Assembly (NCBI RefSeq): GCF_033097365.1 | Contig: NZ_AP028461.1 | Span: forward strand, 8,804,001-8,868,000 | Direction: 5' to 3' | Length of the DNA stretch: 64,000 nt | DNA from: Actinoplanes sichuanensis | Lineage (GTDB): Bacteria; Actinomycetota; Actinomycetes; Mycobacteriales; Micromonosporaceae | Part shown: positions 48,846-64,000 of the stretch, in pieces | Layout: every line of letters begins with the position of its first letter | Numbering within the stretch: the stretch's first letter is position 1 | Translations under genes and position numbers: made by a program | The notes under the pieces: model-generated | What the model was told of the DNA's origin: nothing | Seen by the model: the letters and a program-made list of their open reading frames with translations, nothing else | Database searches by the model: none

Positions 48846-48924
48846 TGGTGTCCTCCTGTGGACTGATCAATACTTTTCGCCCGGCACGCCCAGTAAGGCG
48901 CTCAGGACTCTGTCGACTGCTAGT

Positions 48925-48955
48925 GCACGTGCGGCCCTCGACAGGCCGCACGTGC
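48925..48955 (-). terminator. Hairpin between fusA and tuf
   Basis: GCACGTGCGGCC, seven bases, GGCCGCACGTGC: 12 perfect pairs nine bases after the fusA stop, no U tract. Confidence 0.55.
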
Positions 48956-48964
48956 CTCAACGCG

Positions 48965-51067
<2,103 letters not shown>

Positions 51068-51113
51068 CCCTACTTTTCTTCGTCGTCGTCTCGTGGACCG
51101 GTACGACTGCCAT

Positions 51114-51134
51114 GGCCCGGCGATGTGCCGGGCC
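51114..51134 (-). terminator. Hairpin between rpsG and fusA
   Basis: GGCCCGGC, five bases, GCCGGGCC: 8 perfect GC pairs about 12 bases after the rpsG stop. Confidence 0.45.
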
Positions 51135-51145
51135 TCAGCAGGGTC

Positions 51146-51616
51146 TTACCAGCGGTAGTGCGCGAAGGCCTTGTTGGACTCCGCCATCTTGTGAGTGTCC
51201 TCGCGACGCTTGACCGCGGCGCCGAGGCCGTTGCTGGCGTCGAGCAGCTCGTTCTGGAGGCGCTCGATCATGGTCTTCTCACGGCGGGCCTTGGAGTACT
51301 GGACCAGCCAGCGCAGACCGAGAGTGGTCTGACGCGGGGTACGGACCTCGACCGGAACCTGGTAGGTCGCGCCACCGACACGGCGGCTGCGAACCTCGAG
51401 GGTCGGCTTGACGTTGTCCATGGCCCGCTTGAGGATCACCACGGGGTCGGTGCCGCTCTTCTCGCGGGCGCCTTCCAGGGCTCCGTACACGATGCGCTCG
51501 GCGAGCTGACGCTTGCCGCCGATCAGGATCTTGTTGACCAGCTGCGTTACCAGCGGGGAGTTGTACACCGGGTCAGCGACCACAGGGTGGCGCGGAGCGG
51601 GTCCCTTACGCGGCAT
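51146..51616 (-). CDS. rpsG: 30S ribosomal protein S7
   Basis: 156 residues: [60 protein letters not shown]. It nucleates the 30S head. The start at 51616 is one base after the rpsL stop; the frame is open upstream over rpsL but is not coding there. Confidence 0.98.
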   Translation of the reverse strand: MPRKGPAPRHPVVADPVYNSPLVTQLVNKILIGGKRQLAERIVYGALEGAREKSGTDPVVILKRAMDNVKPTLEVRSRRVGGATYQVPVEVRTPRQTTLGLRWLVQYSKARREKTMIERLQNELLDASNGLGAAVKRREDTHKMAESNKAFAHYRW

Positions 51617-51617
51617 G

Positions 51618-51992
51618 TCAGCTCTTCTCCTTCTTCGCGCCGTAACGGCTGCGGGCCTGCTTGCGGTTCCGGACGCCCTGGGTGTCCAGCGAACCACGAA
51701 CGATCTTGTAGCGGACGCCCGGAAGGTCCTTCACACGACCACCACGCACGAGCACGATCGAGTGCTCCTGGAGGTTGTGGCCGACGCCCGGGATGTACGC
51801 CGTCACCTCGATCTGGCTGCTGAGCTTCACACGAGCGACCTTGCGCAGCGCAGAGTTCGGCTTCTTGGGGGTAGTGGTGTACACGCGCGTGCACACGCCG
51901 CGCCGCTGAGGACTTCCCTTCAGCGCCGGCGTCTTCGTCTTGCTCGTCTTCGCCTGGCGGCCCTTGCGGACCAGCTGCTGGATCGTGGGCAC
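51618..51992 (-). CDS. rpsL: 30S ribosomal protein S12
   Basis: 124 residues. [20 protein letters not shown]; the decoding loops [19 protein letters not shown] and the [18 protein letters not shown] region carry Lys at the two classical streptomycin-resistance positions, so this is the sensitive, wild-type form. First gene of the str operon. Confidence 0.98.
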   Translation of the reverse strand: MPTIQQLVRKGRQAKTSKTKTPALKGSPQRRGVCTRVYTTTPKKPNSALRKVARVKLSSQIEVTAYIPGVGHNLQEHSIVLVRGGRVKDLPGVRYKIVRGSLDTQGVRNRKQARSRYGAKKEKS

Positions 51993-52422
51993 CGGGTTTC
52001 TCCGCTCCCTTCGGCCGCTTCCTGTAATACGGCCGCACCGTGTATTTCTGCCTCTGTGTGCGGACCTCTCCCCGGTGGGGAGTGTCCCGCACCCGCGGTC
52101 GGGCGTGTCGTCCGGCTCACGGTCCCGACGCGCGTGAAAGGTTCACGCGCCCCGGATGTTGTCTGTGTGAACAGAGCTCTTCATGAGCCCTGCCCGTCGT
52201 GGTGCTGTAACCCGTCGCACGTTCCGAAACGGGTGCACGCACGAGTTGCCCGGGCGAGCCCGGGCACGAGGGGAAAGACTACCCACCCTGCGCACCCAGG
52301 TCAAAATGAGCCCAGGCTCCCACGATGGACATCTCCGTATACCAGTGTACCGGGTACTCCTGCGTGCCATCCCTGCGGTGCCGGATCTGCGCTTTCCGCA
52401 CTGTCACAACAGCGTTGAGCAC
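51993..52422 (-). other. rpsL upstream region and leader
   Basis: 430 bases, no gene. It holds the rpsL promoter and, in the predicted leader of about 280 bases, two perfect hairpins: TGCCCGGGC-ga-GCCCGGGCA (52247-52266) and GCGCGTGAA-agg-TTCACGCGC (52130-52150). These may form a structured, regulated leader. Confidence 0.55.
52276..52304 (-). promoter_or_regulatory. rpsL (str operon) promoter
   Basis: TTGACC, 17 bases, TAGTCT on the minus strand, an excellent housekeeping match, 284 bases before rpsL. Confidence 0.75.
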
Positions 52423-52947
52423 TCAGGACAGCTGCACCGCCAGACCCAACCCGAGCGCCAGCACCGACAGTGCGGCACCGGTGATCCCGCACACGATGCC
52501 GGACGTGCTCAGACCACGCCCGGTGAACCGAACCCGGCCGGGCACCGGCGGCCTGCTGATCTGCCGGCGAGCCACCACACCGAGAGTCACCGCACCCGCG
52601 CAGGCCATCACGCTGAGCAACGTGAACGCCCCGGCGGTCCAGCCGCCCCAGCCCTCCTCCGCGCCGGTCAGCCCGAAGCAGAACACCGCCAACGAGACCA
52701 GGATCGCACCGATGCCGGCCACCAGCGACCCGATCGCCGCACCCGAGGTGATCGGCGGCACCTGAAGGTGCACCAGACCGAACCCCGTCCCGGTCACCTG
52801 GTCCACCCGCTCCGGCTGCCACGACGTCGAGGCGGGCGGTGGCGGCTGCACGTAGCCGTAGGGCGATCCATACGGAGCGGGGGGCGCGCTGTACGGCGAC
52901 GGCGGGCCGAACGACGGCTGGTACGGCGGGCCCGGTGGATACGTCAT
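52423..52947 (-). CDS. DUF4190-type membrane protein with proline/tyrosine-rich N-terminus
   Basis: 174 residues. The first 45 residues are rich in Pro, Tyr, Ser and Gly (MTYPPGPPYQPSFGPPSPYS). Then come three to four hydrophobic segments: SGAAIGSLVAGIGAILVSLA, WTAGAFTLLSVMACAGAVTL and TSGIVCGITGAALSVLALGL. The GLSTSGIVCGITG stretch is typical of the small DUF4190-type proteins of actinobacteria. Function unknown. Confidence 0.7.
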   Translation of the reverse strand: MTYPPGPPYQPSFGPPSPYSAPPAPYGSPYGYVQPPPPASTSWQPERVDQVTGTGFGLVHLQVPPITSGAAIGSLVAGIGAILVSLAVFCFGLTGAEEGWGGWTAGAFTLLSVMACAGAVTLGVVARRQISRPPVPGRVRFTGRGLSTSGIVCGITGAALSVLALGLGLAVQLS

Positions 52948-53010
52948 ATCGAAAGCATGTCACCCATACGGGCCGCGCTGCAGCCCACCCTGTGCGGCCG
53001 GGCGCCCGTC

Positions 53011-53361
53011 TCAGTCGGTGCCGGGTGCGAAGTCCTGCCCGGCCGGCGCGGCGGCCAGGTGCAGCAGCCCGGCGATCAGCAGCACCACCAGCGCGGTCAG
53101 CGCCAGCACCAGGCCGACCCAGGCCAGTCGCTGCCCACGTCGGATCCAGGCCGAGCCGGTCAGATAGCCGCCCGCCGCATAGGCCTGACGGGCCGACTGG
53201 CGGGCCAGCAGAAGCGCCAGGGTGGCCGGGATCACCCCGCCCACGAACGGGCCGGTGAGTAGACCCACCAGGCCGAGCGCGAAAACGGCCCGCGCCTTGG
53301 TCGACGGCACCGGCTCCGGGTCCATCGGGTGACGGGTGGGTACGACGGGAAGAGTCACCAA
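53011..53361 (-). CDS. Small membrane protein of unknown function
   Basis: 116 residues, two membrane segments (AVFALGLVGLLTGPFVGGVI, extending to ATLALLLA, and LAWVGLVLALTALVVLLIAG) around a short basic loop (RQSARQAYAAGGYLTGSAWI). The N-terminus is Pro-rich and the C-terminus acidic. No strong SD, so the start is uncertain (GTG 53361 or the ATG 12 codons later). It lies between rpoC and the DUF4190-type gene on the same strand. Confidence 0.6.
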   Translation of the reverse strand: MVTLPVVPTRHPMDPEPVPSTKARAVFALGLVGLLTGPFVGGVIPATLALLLARQSARQAYAAGGYLTGSAWIRRGQRLAWVGLVLALTALVVLLIAGLLHLAAAPAGQDFAPGTD

Positions 53362-53423
53362 CCCATCTTAGGAACGCCCATGGGGCGGCCGCGCCATGCG
53401 CGACCGCCCCATGTGGAGAACCC

Positions 53424-57314
<3,891 letters not shown>

Positions 57315-57365
57315 TTGGACTATCCCTCGTGTTTCGTTGCTCGGGTGAATTCAAGGCCGGCGGGT

Positions 57366-57398
57366 GGCGGCCCCGGGCTCATAGAGCCGGGGGCCGCC
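57366..57398 (-). terminator. Hairpin between rpoB and rpoC
   Basis: GGCGGCCCC-GGGCTC, a short loop, GAGCC-GGGGGCCGCC: a long GC stem with one bulge. It starts 6 bases after the rpoB stop. Probably an mRNA boundary, since rpoC must be co-expressed. Confidence 0.45.
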
Positions 57399-57403
57399 TT
57401 CCG

Positions 57404-60844
<3,441 letters not shown>

Positions 60845-60986
60845 GATGCGTCCTTCCGAGGACCGGTGCTGCTATGCGGCTGAGTTGCTGGTGCAACTGG
60901 TCTGCGTGCACTCCAATGAGCCCCCAAGAGAGTTATCCACATGGATATCTCAGTCGAAGGCAAGGCAGAAGGCAGCGCAAACTAGC

Positions 60987-61015
60987 AGTGTAGCCGCTCG
61001 GCTAACCGCTGTCCA
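60987..61015 (-). promoter_or_regulatory. rpoB promoter
   Basis: TGGACA, 17 bases, TACACT on the minus strand, close to consensus, 143 bases before the rpoB start. Confidence 0.8.
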
Positions 61016-61390
61016 GCCCCACACCCGAGGTTGCCTGCGGAACGTGTCCCCATCGCCGCTGACCTGCGCATCCGCGGTCAGTGCCGTGACGGGGCCGCTC
61101 AAGAAACGCGGCGATCTCCTCTGGTGCCGGTCCGACGGGTATCGGTGGTGAACCCCCGTTACCCATAGGGCGGCTGTCGCAAGCGCGGAAACTTGCTGAT
61201 GTCAGCGTGCCTGCCCGCCGACACACAGTCAAGGGCTGTGCCGCGGGTCGGACGGCCGCGGTCATCCGCCCGACACACCAAACGGACCTTAGCGCATGAT
61301 TTGCGAGCTTTGGCAGTCTTTGCCGTCGAGGTCGACAGCCCTGCCAGCGGGCAGCCCTGAGCTGCCTGAACAAACTCTGCGAACGACAAC

Positions 61391-61417
61391 GGCGGGGATC
61401 CGTTACGGATCCCCGCC
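61391..61417 (-). terminator. Hairpin after rplL
   Basis: GGCGGGGATCCGT, one base, ACGGATCCCCGCC, a perfect 13-base inverted repeat 30 bases after the rplL stop. Confidence 0.75.
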
Positions 61418-61446
61418 ATTGAAGCAGAACGCTGTGGAGCGTTAGA

Positions 61447-61830
61447 TCACTTGAGGGTGACCTTCGCGCCCTCGCCCTCGAGCTTGGCCTTGGCGGCCTC
61501 GGCCTTCTCCTTGTTGACACCCTCGAGGATCGCCTTGGGGGCGGACTCGACGGCGTCCTTGGCCTCCTTGAGGCCCAGGCCGGTCAGCTCACGCACGACC
61601 TTGATGACCTGGATCTTCTTGCCACCGTCGCCCTCGAGGACAACGTCGAACGAGTCCTTCTCCTCGGGAGCGTCGGTAACGGCGCCGGGGCCGGCCGGGC
61701 CGGCGATCGCGACGGGAGCGGCAGCCTTGACGTCGAAGACGTCCTCGAACTGCTTCACGAACTCGGAGAGCTCGATGAGGGTCATCTCCTTGAAGGCCTC
61801 GAGCAGGTCTTCAGTGCTGATCTTCGCCAT
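61447..61830 (-). CDS. rplL: 50S ribosomal protein L7/L12
   Basis: 127 residues. N-terminal dimer domain [20 protein letters not shown] to about 35, an Ala/Gly/Pro hinge (about 36-55), and the C-terminal factor-binding domain with [20 protein letters not shown] and [20 protein letters not shown]. Stalk protein that recruits translation GTPases. It follows rplJ after 50 bases. Confidence 0.98.
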   Translation of the reverse strand: MAKISTEDLLEAFKEMTLIELSEFVKQFEDVFDVKAAAPVAIAGPAGPGAVTDAPEEKDSFDVVLEGDGGKKIQVIKVVRELTGLGLKEAKDAVESAPKAILEGVNKEKAEAAKAKLEGEGAKVTLK

Positions 61831-61880
61831 GATGGCAACCTTTCCTAAGAACTTTGACGTTTAACGGTTCGCGCGAGGCC

Positions 61881-62426
61881 TCAGGCCTCGGCAGAACCGG
61901 CCTGCTCGCGCTGCGCCCGCAGAGCCTCGACCGTGCGCACCGTCTTGGTGAGGGGCGCCTGGAACGTGGCAGCGGCCTTGCTGAGGTTCGCCTTCATGGC
62001 GCCGGCCAGCTTGGCCAGCAGCACCTCACGGGACTCGAGGTCAGCAAGCTTGTTGACCTCGTCCGCCGTGATGGCCTTGCCCTCGAAGACACCGCCCTTG
62101 ATGACCAGAACGGGGTGGGCCTTGGCGAAGGCACGAAGGCCCTTGGCCGCCTCGACCACGTCACCGTTCACGAAGGCGAGCGCGGTAGGACCGGTGAACA
62201 GCGCGTCGAGACCCTCGATACCCGCGTCGTTCGCAGCACGCTTCGCCAGCGTGTTCTTGGCGACGGCGTACTTGTTCTCGCCGCCCAGCGACCGCCGCAG
62301 CTCAGTGAGCTGCTTCACGGTGAGGCCGCGGTATTCGGTCAACACGGTGGCCGCCGAGTCACGGAAGTGATCCGTGAGCTCTGCAACGGCCGAAGCCTTG
62401 TCGGCCCGGACCGGCTTGTCCGCCAT
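61881..62426 (-). CDS. rplJ: 50S ribosomal protein L10
   Basis: 181 residues. [60 protein letters not shown]. The C-terminal helix that binds L7/L12 dimers is present. With L12 it represses its own mRNA through the leader upstream. Confidence 0.97.
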   Translation of the reverse strand: MADKPVRADKASAVAELTDHFRDSAATVLTEYRGLTVKQLTELRRSLGGENKYAVAKNTLAKRAANDAGIEGLDALFTGPTALAFVNGDVVEAAKGLRAFAKAHPVLVIKGGVFEGKAITADEVNKLADLESREVLLAKLAGAMKANLSKAAATFQAPLTKTVRTVEALRAQREQAGSAEA

Positions 62427-62469
62427 GTCCCTCCTCTCTCAGTGCTTCAGCCACTGGTCGAGAGGGTCC

Positions 62470-62660
62470 GCAAGAAAAAGCAAAACGCCCCGGCACAAGG
62501 GCACGGGGCGGACTCGAACACACGCGCACGGGCGCGGCCGACGATCACGAACCGTTCTCCCCTGCACGGGTCGCCCGCTTTCAGCGGGACCTTCGGCCGC
62601 GGCGTCCGTCGTGATGACGGTCGCTGCGGCGACCAGCGGTCTATGGGTGGAACTTCAAGA
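62470..62660 (-). ncRNA. L10 leader RNA with intrinsic attenuator
   Basis: The region before rplJ contains CCCGCT-gaa-AGCGGG followed by GACCCGTGCAGGGGAGAACG, which looks like the L10/L12 binding leader. Next comes CGCCCCG, 11 bases, CGGGGCG (62486-62510) followed at once by TTTTGCTTTTTCTTG, a genuine intrinsic terminator 44 bases before rplJ. L10 binding could thus control read-through. Confidence 0.8.
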
Positions 62661-62664
62661 CGAA

Positions 62665-62694
62665 AGAGTACGCGGACCCGCCGCCGAAAACCAA
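62665..62694 (-). promoter_or_regulatory. Candidate rplJ promoter
   Basis: TTGGTT, 18 bases, TACTCT on the minus strand, just upstream of the L10 leader structure. The 62427-62802 gap holds nothing else that I can identify. Confidence 0.55.
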
Positions 62695-62802
62695 ATCGAC
62701 CCCGTCCCGCCCTTCCCGGAGGGTCGGCGCCGCCCGAAACGAGCAAGGAAGAGCCGACCGCGCGTCGTCGCGGAGAGGACGGGACGGGGTCAGGTGGGCC
62801 GG

Positions 62803-63504
62803 TCAGGAACGGTCGCGGCGTAGGCGGGCGTAGCCGGTCAGGACTGCGGTGCACCACAGGGCCGCCCACAGGACCAGGATGGTCAGGTCCACCGCGGTCG
62901 GGGCGACGCGGCCGCTCAGTGCCCGGGACGTCGCCATCACCGGCGGCGCCAGCCAGGGGGCGATCGAGCCGCTCAGGCCCAGCACGACCGTCAGGATCGA
63001 GCCGCTCACCAGGATCGCCACGCCCGGCAGGATCCGGCGGGTGACGGCCCGGCTGGCCAGGGCACCCAGCGCCACCGCGGCGACGACGGCCAGGACATGC
63101 GCCAGGACGCCGAGGAGTACGCCCACGGGCAGACTCGGCTCCAGCGAGCCCGGCTCGGGGCCCCGGATGGCGCGGAACGGCAGCGGCGCCAGCATCCCCA
63201 GCACGCACACCCCGACGCAGAGGACCGCGGCGGCGAGCAGGCCGGCGGTGGCCTCCCGGACCGGACCGACGGCCAGGCGGGCCAGTCGACGCTGAGCGTC
63301 CGGCTCGGTGTCCAGCACCAGCTTGGTGAGCCAGGCCAGGATCGGGAAGAGGCAGGCCGCGGAGTAGCTGTAGGCGGCCGAGGCCGACGAGGGGCCGCCG
63401 CTGTACAGGATGAACAGGACGGCCAGCACGGCGATCAGGGGTGCGGTGGCCCGGCCGCCGTGCACGAACCCGTTCAGCCGCATTCGGGTAAGCGCGATCA
63501 CCAC
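62803..63504 (-). CDS. ABC-2 type transporter permease
   Basis: 233 residues with six hydrophobic segments, for example APLIAVLAVLFILYSGG, LAAAVLCVGVCVLGMLAPLP, GVLAHVLAVVAAVALGALAS and TILVLWAALWCTAVLTGYAR. The GTG start overlaps the ATPase stop by seven bases, which strongly links the two as one exporter. The substrate is unknown. Such half-size permeases often accompany antibiotic or lipid export ATPases. Confidence 0.8.
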   Translation of the reverse strand: MVIALTRMRLNGFVHGGRATAPLIAVLAVLFILYSGGPSSASAAYSYSAACLFPILAWLTKLVLDTEPDAQRRLARLAVGPVREATAGLLAAAVLCVGVCVLGMLAPLPFRAIRGPEPGSLEPSLPVGVLLGVLAHVLAVVAAVALGALASRAVTRRILPGVAILVSGSILTVVLGLSGSIAPWLAPPVMATSRALSGRVAPTAVDLTILVLWAALWCTAVLTGYARLRRDRS

Positions 63505-64000
63505 TGCTCCCCCGTCCGCTCCGACACCGTTGTGGGGTGCTCCGGCCGTACCGCTGCCGAATGGAACTCCCGGACCCGCAGGACACGGTGACCGGCCGCA
63601 CGAAGCCGGTCCACCGCGGTGGTCGCGTCCTGTCGCGGCACCGCGACCTCGATCACCACCTCGTCGGTCTCCGCCGGCGTCGCGTCGATCTGAAGGGCGC
63701 CGTCGGCGACCGTCCAGTGCAGCGCGCCGGGCAGGTTGGCGATCTCCCCGCGGTGATCGCTGACCAGCACCGTTCCGCCCACGGCGGTGACCTCGGCGAC
63801 GATCTGCGGGATCAACTCTCGGGACGGGGCGTCCAGGCCCTCCCAGGGTTCGTCCAGGACCAGCAGACCCGGCGGGGTGAGCAGCGCCTGGGCGAGGCCG
63901 ACCTTCTGCGCGGTGCCCTTGGACAGCTCGGCGAGCGGGGTGTCGGCGTGCGCGGTGAGCCCCAGACGGTCGATCCAGGGGTCGGCGGTGGTCGGTGGCA
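63498..64000 (-). CDS. ABC transporter ATP-binding protein (3' part; runs off the window)
   Basis: Only the C-terminal 167 codons are inside the window. The signature LSKGTAQKVGLAQALL, Walker B LLVLDEPWEGLD and the VLVSDHR switch His are readable, then about 80 residues of C-terminal domain ending SERTGEQW. The signature is LSKGT rather than LSGGQ. The Walker A motif and the start lie beyond position 64000. Partner of the permease downstream. Confidence 0.88.
   Translation of the reverse strand, partial: PPTTADPWIDRLGLTAHADTPLAELSKGTAQKVGLAQALLTPPGLLVLDEPWEGLDAPSRELIPQIVAEVTAVGGTVLVSDHRGEIANLPGALHWTVADGALQIDATPAETDEVVIEVAVPRQDATTAVDRLRAAGHRVLRVREFHSAAVRPEHPTTVSERTGEQW

Larger units (their letters stand above)
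60845..61446 (-). other. rplL-rpoB gap: terminator, promoter, leader
   Basis: 602 bases without a gene. From high to low coordinate: the hairpin after rplL, about 370 bases with nothing I can name, the rpoB promoter, and a leader of about 140 bases. So rpoBC can be transcribed apart from rplJL. Confidence 0.6.

Overview
The window is chromosomal DNA of a high-GC actinobacterium. The gene set, the GTG/TTG starts and the protein family types (conservon operon, MmpS-like protein, actinobacterial ribosomal-protein extensions, proline-rich membrane proteins) fit Micromonosporaceae, most likely an Actinoplanes-like organism. The genus is an inference. I see no rRNA or tRNA gene, insertion sequence, integrase or CRISPR array. 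Most of the window is core genome.

Layout. (1) 0-6.6 kb: glmS and glmM for amino-sugar and cell-wall precursors, an MmpS-like secreted-domain protein, a DapC-type aminotransferase, and rplM-rpsI. (2) 7.2-12.5 kb: a HemD-like/winged-helix regulator convergent with a four-gene conservon (sensor kinase, roadblock protein, DUF742 protein, small GTPase). (3) 13-19.2 kb: the accessory part. It holds a membrane protein of unknown function, a secreted RNase of the Sa/T1 family, and a cyclic-di-GMP-I (GEMM) riboswitch. Behind the riboswitch lie a small secreted protein with a SipW-type signal peptide and a very large protein. That protein joins an archaeal/SipW-type signal peptidase (Ser29/His66) to a second ectodomain and a disordered tail of about 500 residues. 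(4) 19.4-25.3 kb: a thiamin operon thiE-thiO-thiS-thiG-tenI-like-thiD-thiC under a TPP riboswitch. (5) 25.3-29.3 kb: an ABC-F protein, an RsmC-like methyltransferase, a single-pass membrane protein and truA. (6) 29.3-52 kb: the ribosomal superclusters, all on the minus strand: str (rpsL-rpsG-fusA-tuf), S10/spc (rpsJ to rplO), then after a terminator and a gap of about 1 kb secY-adk, map, and infA-rpmJ-rpsM-rpsK-rpsD-rpoA-rplQ. (7) 52.4-62.4 kb: two small membrane proteins, then rplJ-rplL-rpoB-rpoC with an L10 leader and attenuator. (8) 62.8-64 kb: an ABC-2 type permease and the end of its ATPase, which runs off the window.

How the genes work together. The core part makes ribosomes, RNA polymerase and the Sec channel, with promoters readable before rpsL, infA, rpoB, rplJ and (weaker) secY. 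GC-rich perfect hairpins sit in almost every intercistronic gap longer than about 75 bases. The thiamin operon is complete for the thiazole branch (ThiO, ThiS, ThiG and a probable TenI tautomerase) and the pyrimidine branch (ThiC, ThiD), with ThiE for coupling.

The most interesting locus is 15.6-19.2 kb. There a c-di-GMP riboswitch appears to control a secreted, possibly matrix or fibre-like protein that lies next to its own unusual signal peptidase. Codon choice in these two genes looks less GC-biased at third positions than in their neighbours, by eye. All calls come from reading the sequence; no database search was possible.
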